A stretch of 11,091 bases of DNA from positions 1-11,091 of the forward strand of contig NZ_AWQQ01000084.1 of assembly GCF_002607855.1 (NCBI RefSeq), in the 5' to 3' direction. Below, one piece after another: positions 1 through 5,237 of the stretch. The translations under genes were made by a program, and so were the position numbers. Origin of the DNA: Desulforamulus profundi. GTDB lineage: Bacteria; Bacillota_B; Desulfotomaculia; Desulfotomaculales; Desulfotomaculaceae. The notes beneath the pieces are model-generated. The model was not told the origin of the DNA and made no database searches. It was given only the letters and a program-made list of their open reading frames with translations. Numbering within the stretch: the stretch's first letter is position 1; each line of letters starts with the position of its first letter.

Positions 1-413
1 GCAGGATTGGCTGCCTGTTGAACGGAGACGCTTACGGCATACCCACCAGCTTACCCGTCGGCGTTATATATAGGGAAGGAACTCCCGCCTATGCTGCCTA
101 CGGGGCACAGCCCCTATTTCCGGCGGAAATCATAGAGGGGGCGGCGGATATTGCCATCTTATTTATCCTGCTGCGAATATTTAGGCGCAAACCCTTTGAC
201 GGTGCGGTGGCGTTGACCTACTTTATGCTTTACTCCTTAGTCCGGTTTACCCTGGGGTTCTGGCGGGCCAACAGCTTGACGATCCTTGGCGGTTTGAAGG
301 CAGCCCAGTTGACCACCCTGGGTACGGCGTTGCTGGCACTGGGGCTACTTATCTACAAATGGAAAGAAAAATCAAAACGCCAGATAGGGATGGCCGGGGT
401 TAAAAGTATATAG
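1..413 (+). CDS. lgt: Prolipoprotein diacylglyceryl transferase, C-terminal part (5' end outside window)
   Basis: This is the 3' end of a gene that begins before the window; the frame is already open at base 3. Lgt transfers the diacylglyceryl group of phosphatidylglycerol to the lipobox cysteine of prolipoproteins at the cytoplasmic membrane. The first visible residues, RIGCLLNGDAYG, match the conserved Lgt signature around R-x-G-x-x-x-N-G-x-x-x-G. They are followed by the usual substrate loop with YREGTPAYAAYG and by two or three hydrophobic helices (residues about 42-53, 64-78 and 95-111, counted from the TTG at 18). The motif YSLVRFTLGFWR corresponds to the conserved R-F/E-xxR region near the Lgt C-terminus. 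The TTG at 18 is internal, not a start. The protein ends with a short basic tail, and a terminator follows directly. A lipoprotein substrate is present in the window (start at 8000). Confidence 0.93.
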   Translation, partial: RIGCLLNGDAYGIPTSLPVGVIYREGTPAYAAYGAQPLFPAEIIEGAADIAILFILLRIFRRKPFDGAVALTYFMLYSLVRFTLGFWRANSLTILGGLKAAQLTTLGTALLALGLLIYKWKEKSKRQIGMAGVKSI

Positions 414-414
414 T

Positions 415-454
415 AAATCAAGGCGACCATAAAAATGAAGGTCGCATTGATTTT
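415..454 (+). terminator. Intrinsic terminator of lgt
   Basis: The arms at 416-428 and 440-452 pair as AATCAA/TTGATT plus GCGACC/GGTCGC with one mismatch, around an 11-base A-rich loop, and the 3' arm ends in TTTT. The hairpin starts one base after the lgt stop codon. Confidence 0.85.
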
Positions 455-513
455 GACGTCTTTTAACTAACTACTCCGAGACCAGCACATACATTTATGA
501 AAAATAAGGAAAA

Positions 514-553
514 TTTGTTTTTGTAATATTCCTTTTCAATCTCTGTATAAATA
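514..553 (+). promoter_or_regulatory. Possible promoter for the ferritin-like gene
   Basis: The AT-rich stretch before the gene contains a TTGTAA-like -35 and a TATAAA-like -10 near 546-551, but the spacing of about 19 bases is longer than optimal. No better match was seen in the 130-base gap after the lgt terminator, so this is a tentative call. Confidence 0.3.
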
Positions 554-588
554 ATTTAAAAACAAAGTTGGAAGGAGGGGAGTACCCT

Positions 589-1155
589 TTGTGTGATGAC
601 ATCAAGAATAAATCCTTGAGCATTTCAGGCGCAGAACATGTTAACCGTTGGTGTGCGTTGACTGCTCCGTATCCAGAGCCTAGGGTTGTTCGTCCCAATC
701 ATTATTATGCCATGCTTATATTGGAGGATTACGCGGGTGCAGTGAGCGAAATGACTGCGATTAACCAATACTTGTATCATTACCTGACATTTGAGGAAAA
801 ATATGAAGATTTAGCGGAGTTGGAAGAATGTATTTCTATTATAGAGATGCATCACCTTGAATTGCTTGGCGAAACCATCCGTATGCTGGGGGTTGAGCCC
901 GAGTACCGAACACTAACCCATAACCAACCTGTTTATTGGAATGCATCCTTTGTGTACTACGGGCAGAACATCTGTGACAGGCTGGCCTCCGATATTGCGG
1001 CGGAGAAAATGGCGATCCAGAATTACAGGATGCACCAGCAAATGATTGATGACCCCTACATTAAAGAGCTACTGGAAAGAATCATCATGGATGAGCAACA
1101 CCACCTTCAACTGTTTACCAGCTATGCGCAGAAATATTGTCCAGGAATGAAATAA
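589..1155 (+). CDS. Ferritin-like di-iron carboxylate protein
   Basis: The 188-residue protein starts at TTG 589, chosen because GGAGGGG (574-580) sits 8 bases upstream; the frame is open further up, but the ribosome site would then lie inside the gene. After a roughly 38-residue N-terminal extension it reads as a four-helix bundle with the full ligand pattern of the ferritin/rubrerythrin superfamily: E54, E86xxH89, E139 and E169xxH172 (start counted as residue 1). This arrangement binds two metal ions, usually iron or manganese. There is no rubredoxin-type Cys4 domain, so it is not a classical rubrerythrin, and it is too divergent for me to assign to bacterioferritin, manganese catalase or CotJC. 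Likely roles are peroxide reduction or iron handling; the substrate cannot be read from sequence. It is monocistronic, with terminators on both sides. Confidence 0.82.
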   Translation: MCDDIKNKSLSISGAEHVNRWCALTAPYPEPRVVRPNHYYAMLILEDYAGAVSEMTAINQYLYHYLTFEEKYEDLAELEECISIIEMHHLELLGETIRMLGVEPEYRTLTHNQPVYWNASFVYYGQNICDRLASDIAAEKMAIQNYRMHQQMIDDPYIKELLERIIMDEQHHLQLFTSYAQKYCPGMK

Positions 1156-1223
1156 CAGTAAAATTAGTGATCAGCACTCTTAGTAAAGCAAGCAGTAGCT
1201 TTTATAAATTCCCTAAAAAGTAT

Positions 1224-1255
1224 CCCGTATCACTATGACAGTGGTACGGGTTTAT
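1224..1255 (+). terminator. Intrinsic terminator of the ferritin-like gene
   Basis: An 11-pair stem joins CCCGTATCACT (1224-1234) to AGTGGTACGGG (1240-1250), with one G-T pair, a five-base loop and a TTTATT tail. It lies about 70 bases after the stop codon. Confidence 0.85.
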
Positions 1256-1409
1256 TCATGTCTTTTGAACTCTTTCTGGAAAATAAGTACGGTTAAATAA
1301 CTAAGGCGTTTGCCGCTTTTTTATTTTCTTTTTCTTTGAGCCTTATACATTATAGAGGATTTTTGCAATAATTTACGAAATCTTTTTAGATATTGCTGAA
1401 GCAAGTTGA
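1256..1409. other. AT-rich stretch without a recognisable gene
   Basis: This stretch lies between the ferritin-like terminator and the first surviving integrase codons. It holds no convincing reading frame. A weak GGC/GCC hairpin near 1303-1315 precedes a T-run (1316-1321) but is too short to call a terminator. The rest of the integrase and whatever element it came with are absent, so the left deletion edge probably lies here. Confidence 0.4.
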
Positions 1410-1642
1410 AAAAGGGGGAAGGGGCTAAAAAGCCTGCGCCACACCCATGCAAGTTTGCTGCTAAAACAAGGGGAATCCCTGAAACTTATCTGTGAGCGGT
1501 TGGGTCATGCAGGGATTGGTATTGCCTCGGACATTTATACACACCTTATGCCGGTATGCCAAAAAAGGCGGTCGATAAATTAGAGAGAAGTGTGCTGTTT
1601 GGTGAGGTGTTTGGAGAAATCGGGCACCAATATAAAAAAATA
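1410..1642 (+). pseudogene. Tyrosine recombinase (phage-type integrase), truncated and frameshifted remnant
   Basis: Only the catalytic C-terminus is left. From about 1431 the frame reads SLRHTHASLLLKQGESLKLI, then CERLGHAGIGIASDIYTHLM. This matches the tyrosine recombinase motifs: the box II arginine (codon 1437-1439), the LGH histidine (1500-1508) and the nucleophilic tyrosine (1536-1538). An in-frame TGA at 1407 closes the frame upstream, so roughly 300 N-terminal residues of a usual integrase are missing. After the catalytic tyrosine the frame breaks: family members usually read MPGMPKKAVDKLE-like sequence, and here that sequence continues in another frame from ATG 1556. Adding one G to the GG at 1553-1554 restores it. 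The remnant points at the 3' end of the adjacent tRNA-Arg gene, the classic attachment site for such elements. It cannot make an active enzyme. Confidence 0.85.
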
Positions 1643-1668
1643 GCCTCTGGCGAAATCGCTAGAAGCCT
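1634..1668 (-). terminator. Intrinsic terminator of tRNA-Arg
   Basis: Read on the minus strand, GGCTTCTAGCG pairs with CGCCAGAGGCT around an ATTT loop (one mismatch, two G-T pairs), followed by seven T. It begins about 10 bases after the tRNA CCA end and overlaps the frame extension of the integrase remnant on the other strand. Confidence 0.8.
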
Positions 1669-1677
1669 TGATTTTAC

Positions 1678-1754
<77 letters not shown>

Positions 1755-1776
1755 ATTTCTTGGGCCAACAAGTGAC

Positions 1777-1805
1777 ATTGTAACACAGCACTATGCAAAA
1801 TACAA
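1777..1805 (-). promoter_or_regulatory. Sigma-A promoter of tRNA-Arg
   Basis: On the minus strand a -35 TTGTAT (1805-1800) and a -10 TACAAT (1782-1777) are separated by exactly 17 bases, placing the start about 15 bases before the mature tRNA end. Confidence 0.7.
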
Positions 1806-1926
1806 GAAGATAATTTTACCGCTACCATTTGCACCGGGCAGTAATTATTTTATATGATAAAATAATCAAAGTCAATAAAACAGGTTCTCCTTGTTGTTGT
1901 TCTCCTTTGTTATTGTTAAATACTAT

Positions 1927-1956
1927 TTGATTACAAAAAACACATTCCGTTATTAT
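1927..1956 (+). promoter_or_regulatory. Likely sigma-A promoter for the Cys-rich protein
   Basis: A TTGATT -35 (1927-1932) and a TATTAT -10 (1951-1956) are separated by 18 bases. Transcription would start near 1963, leaving a leader of about 35 bases before TTG 1999. Confidence 0.5.
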
Positions 1957-1998
1957 GCCAGAAGAATTGTTATAAACAACACATTAGGGGTGATTGAG

Positions 1999-2370
1999 TT
2001 GGAAAAAAAGCAAATCATAAAAGATATTGTATTTGTGGGCCAAAATTGGGAAAGCAACAGGGAGAAGGCAGAGGAAAAAATGGCCGGGTTACTCTCCGGG
2101 TTTTCTTTATGCCAGCAATGCAATAACGACAACGATGGGGATATCTTTTGGGTGATTGAGGAGATAAAAAGCGGTATACTAATAAAGCGATGTGATACCA
2201 ACCTGTTTTCTGTTTGCAGTTTGAAATGCCTTTTAGACCGGGGGCTGAACAGGAAGGCCTATTATTCGGTGGTGGCAAGAACCGGCAGCGGGAAAGTTTT
2301 CTCTACCGGTTTCCACGGGCTCAATGCGACGGCCTTGAATGATTTTGCCCGCTGCATCTGTGGTGGCTAG
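1999..2370 (+). CDS. Small Cys-rich protein, possible treble-clef zinc finger
   Basis: I place the start at TTG 1999 because AGGGG (1986-1990) lies 8 bases upstream; the frame is open back to 1891, but that stretch overlaps the likely promoter and reads like non-coding sequence. The product is 123 residues. Residues 1-36 form a predicted amphipathic helix. C38xxC41 and C73xxxC77 (context SVCSLKCLLDRG) resemble the CxxC...FCSxxC layout of treble-clef/TRASH-like zinc fingers. C65, C119 and C121 are additional. The last 35 residues are mostly small and polar. I do not recognise the family; metal binding is inferred from cysteine spacing only. A GGTGG/CCACC inverted repeat (2362-2380) straddles the stop but lacks a clear T-run, so no terminator is called. 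Confidence 0.6.
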   Translation: MEKKQIIKDIVFVGQNWESNREKAEEKMAGLLSGFSLCQQCNNDNDGDIFWVIEEIKSGILIKRCDTNLFSVCSLKCLLDRGLNRKAYYSVVARTGSGKVFSTGFHGLNATALNDFARCICGG

Positions 2371-2438
2371 GTTGTCCACCGAAATAATTTTGTCATACAT
2401 TTGTCATCAATTAGACAAGCCTAAAACCTTAAATAATA

Positions 2439-2467
2439 TTGAAGTTGCATGTTAAATTTGGGATAAT
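2439..2467 (+). promoter_or_regulatory. Strong sigma-A promoter for the 78-aa gene
   Basis: The -35 TTGAAG (2439-2444) and -10 GATAAT (2462-2467) are separated by exactly 17 bases. The predicted start near 2474 falls right at the palindrome described next. Confidence 0.78.
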
Positions 2468-2475
2468 AGACCCAG

Positions 2476-2494
2476 AGGGTAAAATAATTACCCT
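2476..2494 (+). promoter_or_regulatory. Perfect palindrome at the transcription start, candidate operator
   Basis: AGGGTAA-N5-TTACCCT is a perfect 7-base inverted repeat with an AT-only spacer. It begins about 9 bases after the -10 box, so a bound dimeric repressor would block initiation. It has no T-run after it, so it is not a terminator. It could alternatively act as a 5' mRNA-stabilising hairpin. The regulator is unknown. Confidence 0.55.
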
Positions 2495-2521
2495 AAATTA
2501 TTATTACTAGGAGGATGTTGG

Positions 2522-2758
2522 ATGGAGCTGGATGTGAATGTGAATAAGGAACGTGACTTGTTCACAGATTTGGTGAGCAAGGTATGCAACAATAACCAGC
2601 CCGGAATCATTGCCCTGCAGCCCAGCGAGTTAACTGACGAGGTTTGGGAAGAGATTGTTAAATACAACCTGAACCCGGAAAGCCCCTGTCTTGTATATTT
2701 GGAGGACAGCTCAACCGACAACCAAGTGAAAGTAAAAGTAGTTTGTAAAACTGCCTAA
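2522..2758 (+). CDS. Small acidic protein of unknown function (78 aa)
   Basis: ATG 2522 is preceded by a consensus AGGAGG (2509-2514) at 7 bases, so translation should be efficient. The product is soluble with no signal peptide or membrane segment, acidic in its first two thirds (DELDVNVNKE-like start, SELTDEVWEEIV in the middle) and more basic at its very end (VKVKVVCKT). It has two cysteines, C22 and C75, too few to suggest a metal site. I do not recognise the family. It stands alone between its own strong promoter with the palindrome and a terminator, which suggests a separately regulated small protein. Confidence 0.7.
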   Translation: MELDVNVNKERDLFTDLVSKVCNNNQPGIIALQPSELTDEVWEEIVKYNLNPESPCLVYLEDSSTDNQVKVKVVCKTA

Positions 2759-2776
2759 CTTAATAAGACCATACCT

Positions 2777-2800
2777 TAACCTCCCTGTTCGGAGGTTTTT
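2777..2800 (+). terminator. Intrinsic terminator of the 78-aa gene
   Basis: AACCTCC (2778-2784) pairs with GGAGGTT (2791-2797) around a six-base loop and ends in TTTTT, about 20 bases after the stop. Confidence 0.88.
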
Positions 2801-2814
2801 CCTTTAGAAAGAAG

Positions 2815-2843
2815 AAAGACTCTGCCGGTTCGGCAGAGTCTTT
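2815..2843 (-). terminator. Intrinsic terminator of tRNA-fMet
   Basis: A 13-pair perfect stem, AAAGACTCTGCCG with CGGCAGAGTCTTT, lies 3 bases beyond the tRNA CCA end on the minus strand. On that strand the stem is followed by CTTCTTTC, and the 3' arm itself ends in TTT. It may also act on readthrough from the plus strand. Confidence 0.78.
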
Positions 2844-2846
2844 AAA

Positions 2847-2921
2847 TGGTTGCGGGAGGAGGACTTGAACCTCCGACTTCGGGTTATGAGCCCGACGAGC
2901 TACCAACTGCTCTATCCCGCG
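2847..2921 (-). tRNA. Initiator tRNA-fMet (anticodon CAT), CCA encoded
   Basis: The minus strand forms a cloverleaf of 75 bases including CCA. Both hallmarks of an initiator are visible: the first acceptor position is a C-A mismatch (C at 2921, A at 2851), and the anticodon stem has three G-C pairs (GGG before CTCATAA, CCC after it). The T arm is GGAGG-TTCAAGT-CCTCC. The variable loop is only four bases and the D loop eight, so it is two bases shorter than the Escherichia coli initiator. It is a free-standing gene, not part of an rRNA operon here. Confidence 0.95.
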
Positions 2922-2932
2922 GCAACTTGTTT

Positions 2933-2961
2933 ATTATAGTAAATCTTTTGGGAAAAGTCAA
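2933..2961 (-). promoter_or_regulatory. Strong sigma-A promoter of tRNA-fMet
   Basis: On the minus strand TTGACT (2961-2956) and a perfect TATAAT (2938-2933) are separated by exactly 17 bases. The tRNA can therefore be made independently of the upstream 119-aa gene. Confidence 0.88.
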
Positions 2962-2985
2962 ATGCCAATTTTTATGAACGTAACT

Positions 2986-3345
2986 TTAGAAGCCGCAGCG
3001 ACTGGCCCGGATGCATTCGCACATTTCACGGATCGTTTCTACTTCATCATCGCCGGCCGTAGATAATTTGGTTAGGAAATTGATTAAGCTTTCCTCCATG
3101 TTCTTTTGATTTAGCTCAAGTCTTTCCTCATCTGTAAGTGGAGGGCGTTTTCCTTCCCGTATTTCATTCACCAGTTCCGTCATTTTCTTGGCGCTTTCTT
3201 CTCCTAACTGCATAGGAATATACATTTTAAGCAGTTCCTGTTCTTCCTTTGATAAGCATGCAGGCGGAATTTGATTTTCTTTTTGTATGTCTTCTTTAAC
3301 CTTTGCCAGCAGATCTGCCAGGCCTTCTTTGGTGAGGTGGGACAT
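2986..3345 (-). CDS. Protein of unknown function, helical and charged (119 aa)
   Basis: ATG at 3345-3343 follows GGAGG on the minus strand with 9 bases between, which fixes the start. The product is soluble, almost entirely predicted helix, rich in Glu and Lys, with no signal peptide or membrane segment. Short Pro-containing breaks occur at residues 27-28 (IPPACL) and 68-69 (KRPPLT). There are four cysteines: C30 and a C-terminal cluster C109-x-C111 and C117 (CECIRASRCGF), which could bind metal or be redox-active, though spacing is not diagnostic. I do not recognise the family. An extended -10 (TGGTAAAAT, around 3396-3388) upstream is a weak promoter candidate. The gene points towards tRNA-fMet, 64 bases away, with no terminator between. 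Confidence 0.68.
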   Translation of the reverse strand: MSHLTKEGLADLLAKVKEDIQKENQIPPACLSKEEQELLKMYIPMQLGEESAKKMTELVNEIREGKRPPLTDEERLELNQKNMEESLINFLTKLSTAGDDEVETIREMCECIRASRCGF

Positions 3346-3472
3346 CGATTATTTCCTCCAATCTTAAATCACAGTAAGGATATTTTTATTTTACCAGATT
3401 ATCAAGTAGAAAACATAAAAAGTTTGGACAAAAGCTACATTCAATAACGGACATGTATACAGACCGATTTTA

Positions 3473-3501
3473 TTGATTTTTTTCTCAAGTGCTTATATGA
3501 T
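3473..3501 (+). promoter_or_regulatory. Likely sigma-A promoter of the PHP hydrolase
   Basis: TTGATT (3473-3478) and TATGAT (3496-3501) are separated by 17 bases; the start would be near 3508, about 27 bases before the ATG. Confidence 0.6.
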
Positions 3502-3534
3502 TGGCTTTATAAGAGCGCAAAAGTTGGTGAAAGC

Positions 3535-4347
3535 ATGTTAACAGATTATCATATTCATGTGGAGCAGGGACCTTACACCGTAGACTGGCTGCGTGAGTTT
3601 GCCCGGCAGGCCGGGGCGGCAGGCATCGAAGAGTGGGGGGTTTCGGAGCATGCCTACAGGTTTGTTGAGACCAGGTCGATCTTCTGGAATGGTTGGGTAG
3701 AGCCTAGGCAGACCCAAAGAATGGAAGATTACCTTTCGATGATTATGAAGGCCCGGGAAGAAGGGATCAAGGTTAAGTTTGGCATTGAGATGGACTACTT
3801 TCCGGGGAAGGAACAGGAAATTGAAGAATTCCTAAACCGCTATCCCTTTGACTATGTCATAGGTTCGGTGCATTGGATAGATGAGTGGGGAATCGACCTG
3901 TCGGAAATGAAGCAGGAATGGGACCGGCGAAACGTTGAAGATGTTTGGCGAGCCTATTTTGATCACATTGAACGCCTGGCCCGGAGCAGGCTGTTTGATA
4001 TCGCCGGTCACCTTGATCTGGCAAAGATCTTTAAATATGTGCCAACCAACATGGATTTTCTTGTTGAACAATACAACCGGGTGACAAAGATCCTGGCCGA
4101 AAACGGCACCTGTATCGAGATCAGCACCGCCGGGTTAAGAAAACCGGTAGGAGAAATCTACCCGCACCCGCTGCTTCTGGAGGCCTGCTGTAAACAGGGT
4201 GTTCCCATTGTGATCAGCTCAGATGCCCACTGCCCAGGAGATGTAGGGGCGGATTTCCCCAAAGCTCTTGAACTGGCCAGAAAGACAGGGTACAGGGAAA
4301 TTCAGGTGTTTTCCTGTAGAAAGGCAGAAGCTTATCCCTTGGGCTAA
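3535..4347 (+). CDS. PHP-domain phosphohydrolase, histidinol-phosphatase-like
   Basis: This 270-residue protein belongs to the PHP family of TIM-barrel metal-dependent phosphoesterases. The metal-site motifs occur in the expected order: H6-x-H8 (DYHIH), E38-H39 (VSEHA), E85 (FGIEMDY), H113 (IGSVHW), H159-x-D161 (AGHLDL) and D230-x-H232 (SSDAH). Length and layout fit the HisJ/HisK type, which removes phosphate from L-histidinol phosphate in histidine synthesis. No his genes are nearby, and PHP hydrolases also act on other small phosphates, so the substrate is only a family-level guess. ATG 3535 has a modest ribosome site (GGTG, 3526-3529). The gene stands alone; the next terminator is about 100 bases downstream, beyond a new promoter. 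Confidence 0.88.
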   Translation: MLTDYHIHVEQGPYTVDWLREFARQAGAAGIEEWGVSEHAYRFVETRSIFWNGWVEPRQTQRMEDYLSMIMKAREEGIKVKFGIEMDYFPGKEQEIEEFLNRYPFDYVIGSVHWIDEWGIDLSEMKQEWDRRNVEDVWRAYFDHIERLARSRLFDIAGHLDLAKIFKYVPTNMDFLVEQYNRVTKILAENGTCIEISTAGLRKPVGEIYPHPLLLEACCKQGVPIVISSDAHCPGDVGADFPKALELARKTGYREIQVFSCRKAEAYPLG

Positions 4348-4390
4348 CCATTTTTCTTTAAATAATCAACAAGATTCGCTAGAGAACTGG

Positions 4391-4419
4391 TTGATGGACT
4401 AAATGGCGGGTGGTATAAT
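4391..4419 (+). promoter_or_regulatory. Near-consensus sigma-A promoter
   Basis: TTGATG (4391-4396) and a perfect TATAAT (4414-4419) are separated by exactly 17 bases. Transcription should start near 4426, only about 25 bases before the terminator hairpin that follows. Confidence 0.82.
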
Positions 4420-4425
4420 CTAAAA

Positions 4426-4486
4426 AACGGAATAAAAACAGATTAAGCAAAGGTGCTGAAGATTTTTGATCAGCACCTTTTTTGTT
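4426..4486 (+). ncRNA. Candidate short transcript (attenuated leader or small RNA)
   Basis: The predicted start of the 4391-4419 promoter and the T-run of the next terminator define a transcript of about 60 bases: an A-rich 5' part of some 25 bases and one hairpin. It is too short for any riboswitch known to me. It may be a small RNA or simply a leader where most transcripts stop before the nitrogenase-like frame. This is an inference from promoter and terminator positions alone. Confidence 0.35.
4449..4483 (+). terminator. Intrinsic terminator between promoter and nitrogenase-like frame
   Basis: AAAGGTGCTGA (4449-4459) pairs fully with TCAGCACCTTT (4470-4480) around a 10-base loop, ending in TTTTTT. 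It lies upstream of the ATG at 4512, so it either ends PHP hydrolase readthrough or attenuates the following genes. Confidence 0.88.
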
Positions 4487-4511
4487 GGACTAATTCTACG
4501 GGGGTGGTACA

Positions 4512-5230
4512 ATGAAAGCACTAAAAGCTGACTTCTCTTTACAAAACAAGACATTGTTTGCCGCTAATCTTTTTGGCGACTTTCAAAATCAAAAAGAGAT
4601 TCAAACGGTTAAAGAGTTGTTACTGGAATTGGATATTGTAGCAGACTATCTCCCGCCTGAACACATGAAATCAGTTGTTTTACAAAGCGTAAACATTAAT
4701 ATCAACCATTTGCCAACCAGTGAGGTTATGATACAAAAAAGGATTCAAAGCCGCTTTGACCGTCCTTTTTAACCGTTTCCTTTATGGGTCCCTCTGAAAC
4801 CGCGGGGGCATTGAGAGATGTAGGTATGGTGATGAGTTTACGCCAGTCTGAAACCGAACGGGTGATTCGACAGGGACTCGCATTTGTTACCAACGGTATC
4901 AACCACTACGGGGCAGAACTTTACAGAAAAAAGGCATACCTGTTGTTAAATGGCTACTACGGTGAAATTATCGGTCGTATACTGGATGACTTGGGAATGG
5001 TTGTTGTCAGTCCCCCCGATAAAACACATTATCCTACGCCGGAGGCGTTGCAACATTTAATCAAAGAATGCGGCATTGACTTGATTGTCGGGGATGACAG
5101 CCAGGTTTTCACGAATACCGGCAAAACTCCTTATTTATCACTATCCAATGTAAATGAATCATTTCTCTGCTTTAAGGGTTTTATAAACCTTGCCCACTGT
5201 ATTACGAGGGTTATAAAGGAGAATCATTAA
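4512..5230 (+). pseudogene. Nitrogenase component-1-like protein, lacking its N-terminal half and frameshifted
   Basis: Two adjacent frames, 4512-4772 and 4769-5230, together read as the C-terminal half of a nitrogenase component-1 family protein (NifD/K/E/N-like). Frame one has the NLFGDF segment (family N-L-I-G-x-F) and the helix KELLLELDI before a strand. Frame two has FMGPSETAGALRDVG, then YRKKAYLLLNGYYG as the next Rossmann strand-loop, ILDDLGMVVV, DLIVGDD, and the closing GFINLAHCI typical of the fold. The break lies at CCTTTTTAA (4764-4772): with six T instead of five, the frame continues as RPF-LTVSF-MGPS, giving about 239 residues. Family members have about 450, and the N-terminal domain with the metal-cluster cysteines is absent; frame one has no cysteine. 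GGGGGTGG (4500-4507) sits 4 bases before ATG 4512. It may be a relic, or a short family broken here only by a base error. No nif genes are nearby. Confidence 0.62.
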
Positions 5231-5237
5231 ACACCGG

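Noticed and set aside
1891..1998. N-terminal extension of the Cys-rich protein
   Set aside because: It covers the likely promoter, has AT-driven composition and lacks a ribosome site at its first codon, while TTG 1999 has one.
4426..4483. Riboswitch upstream of the nitrogenase-like frame
   Set aside because: Only about 25 bases precede the terminator stem, and there is no conserved aptamer core or competing antiterminator that I can see.
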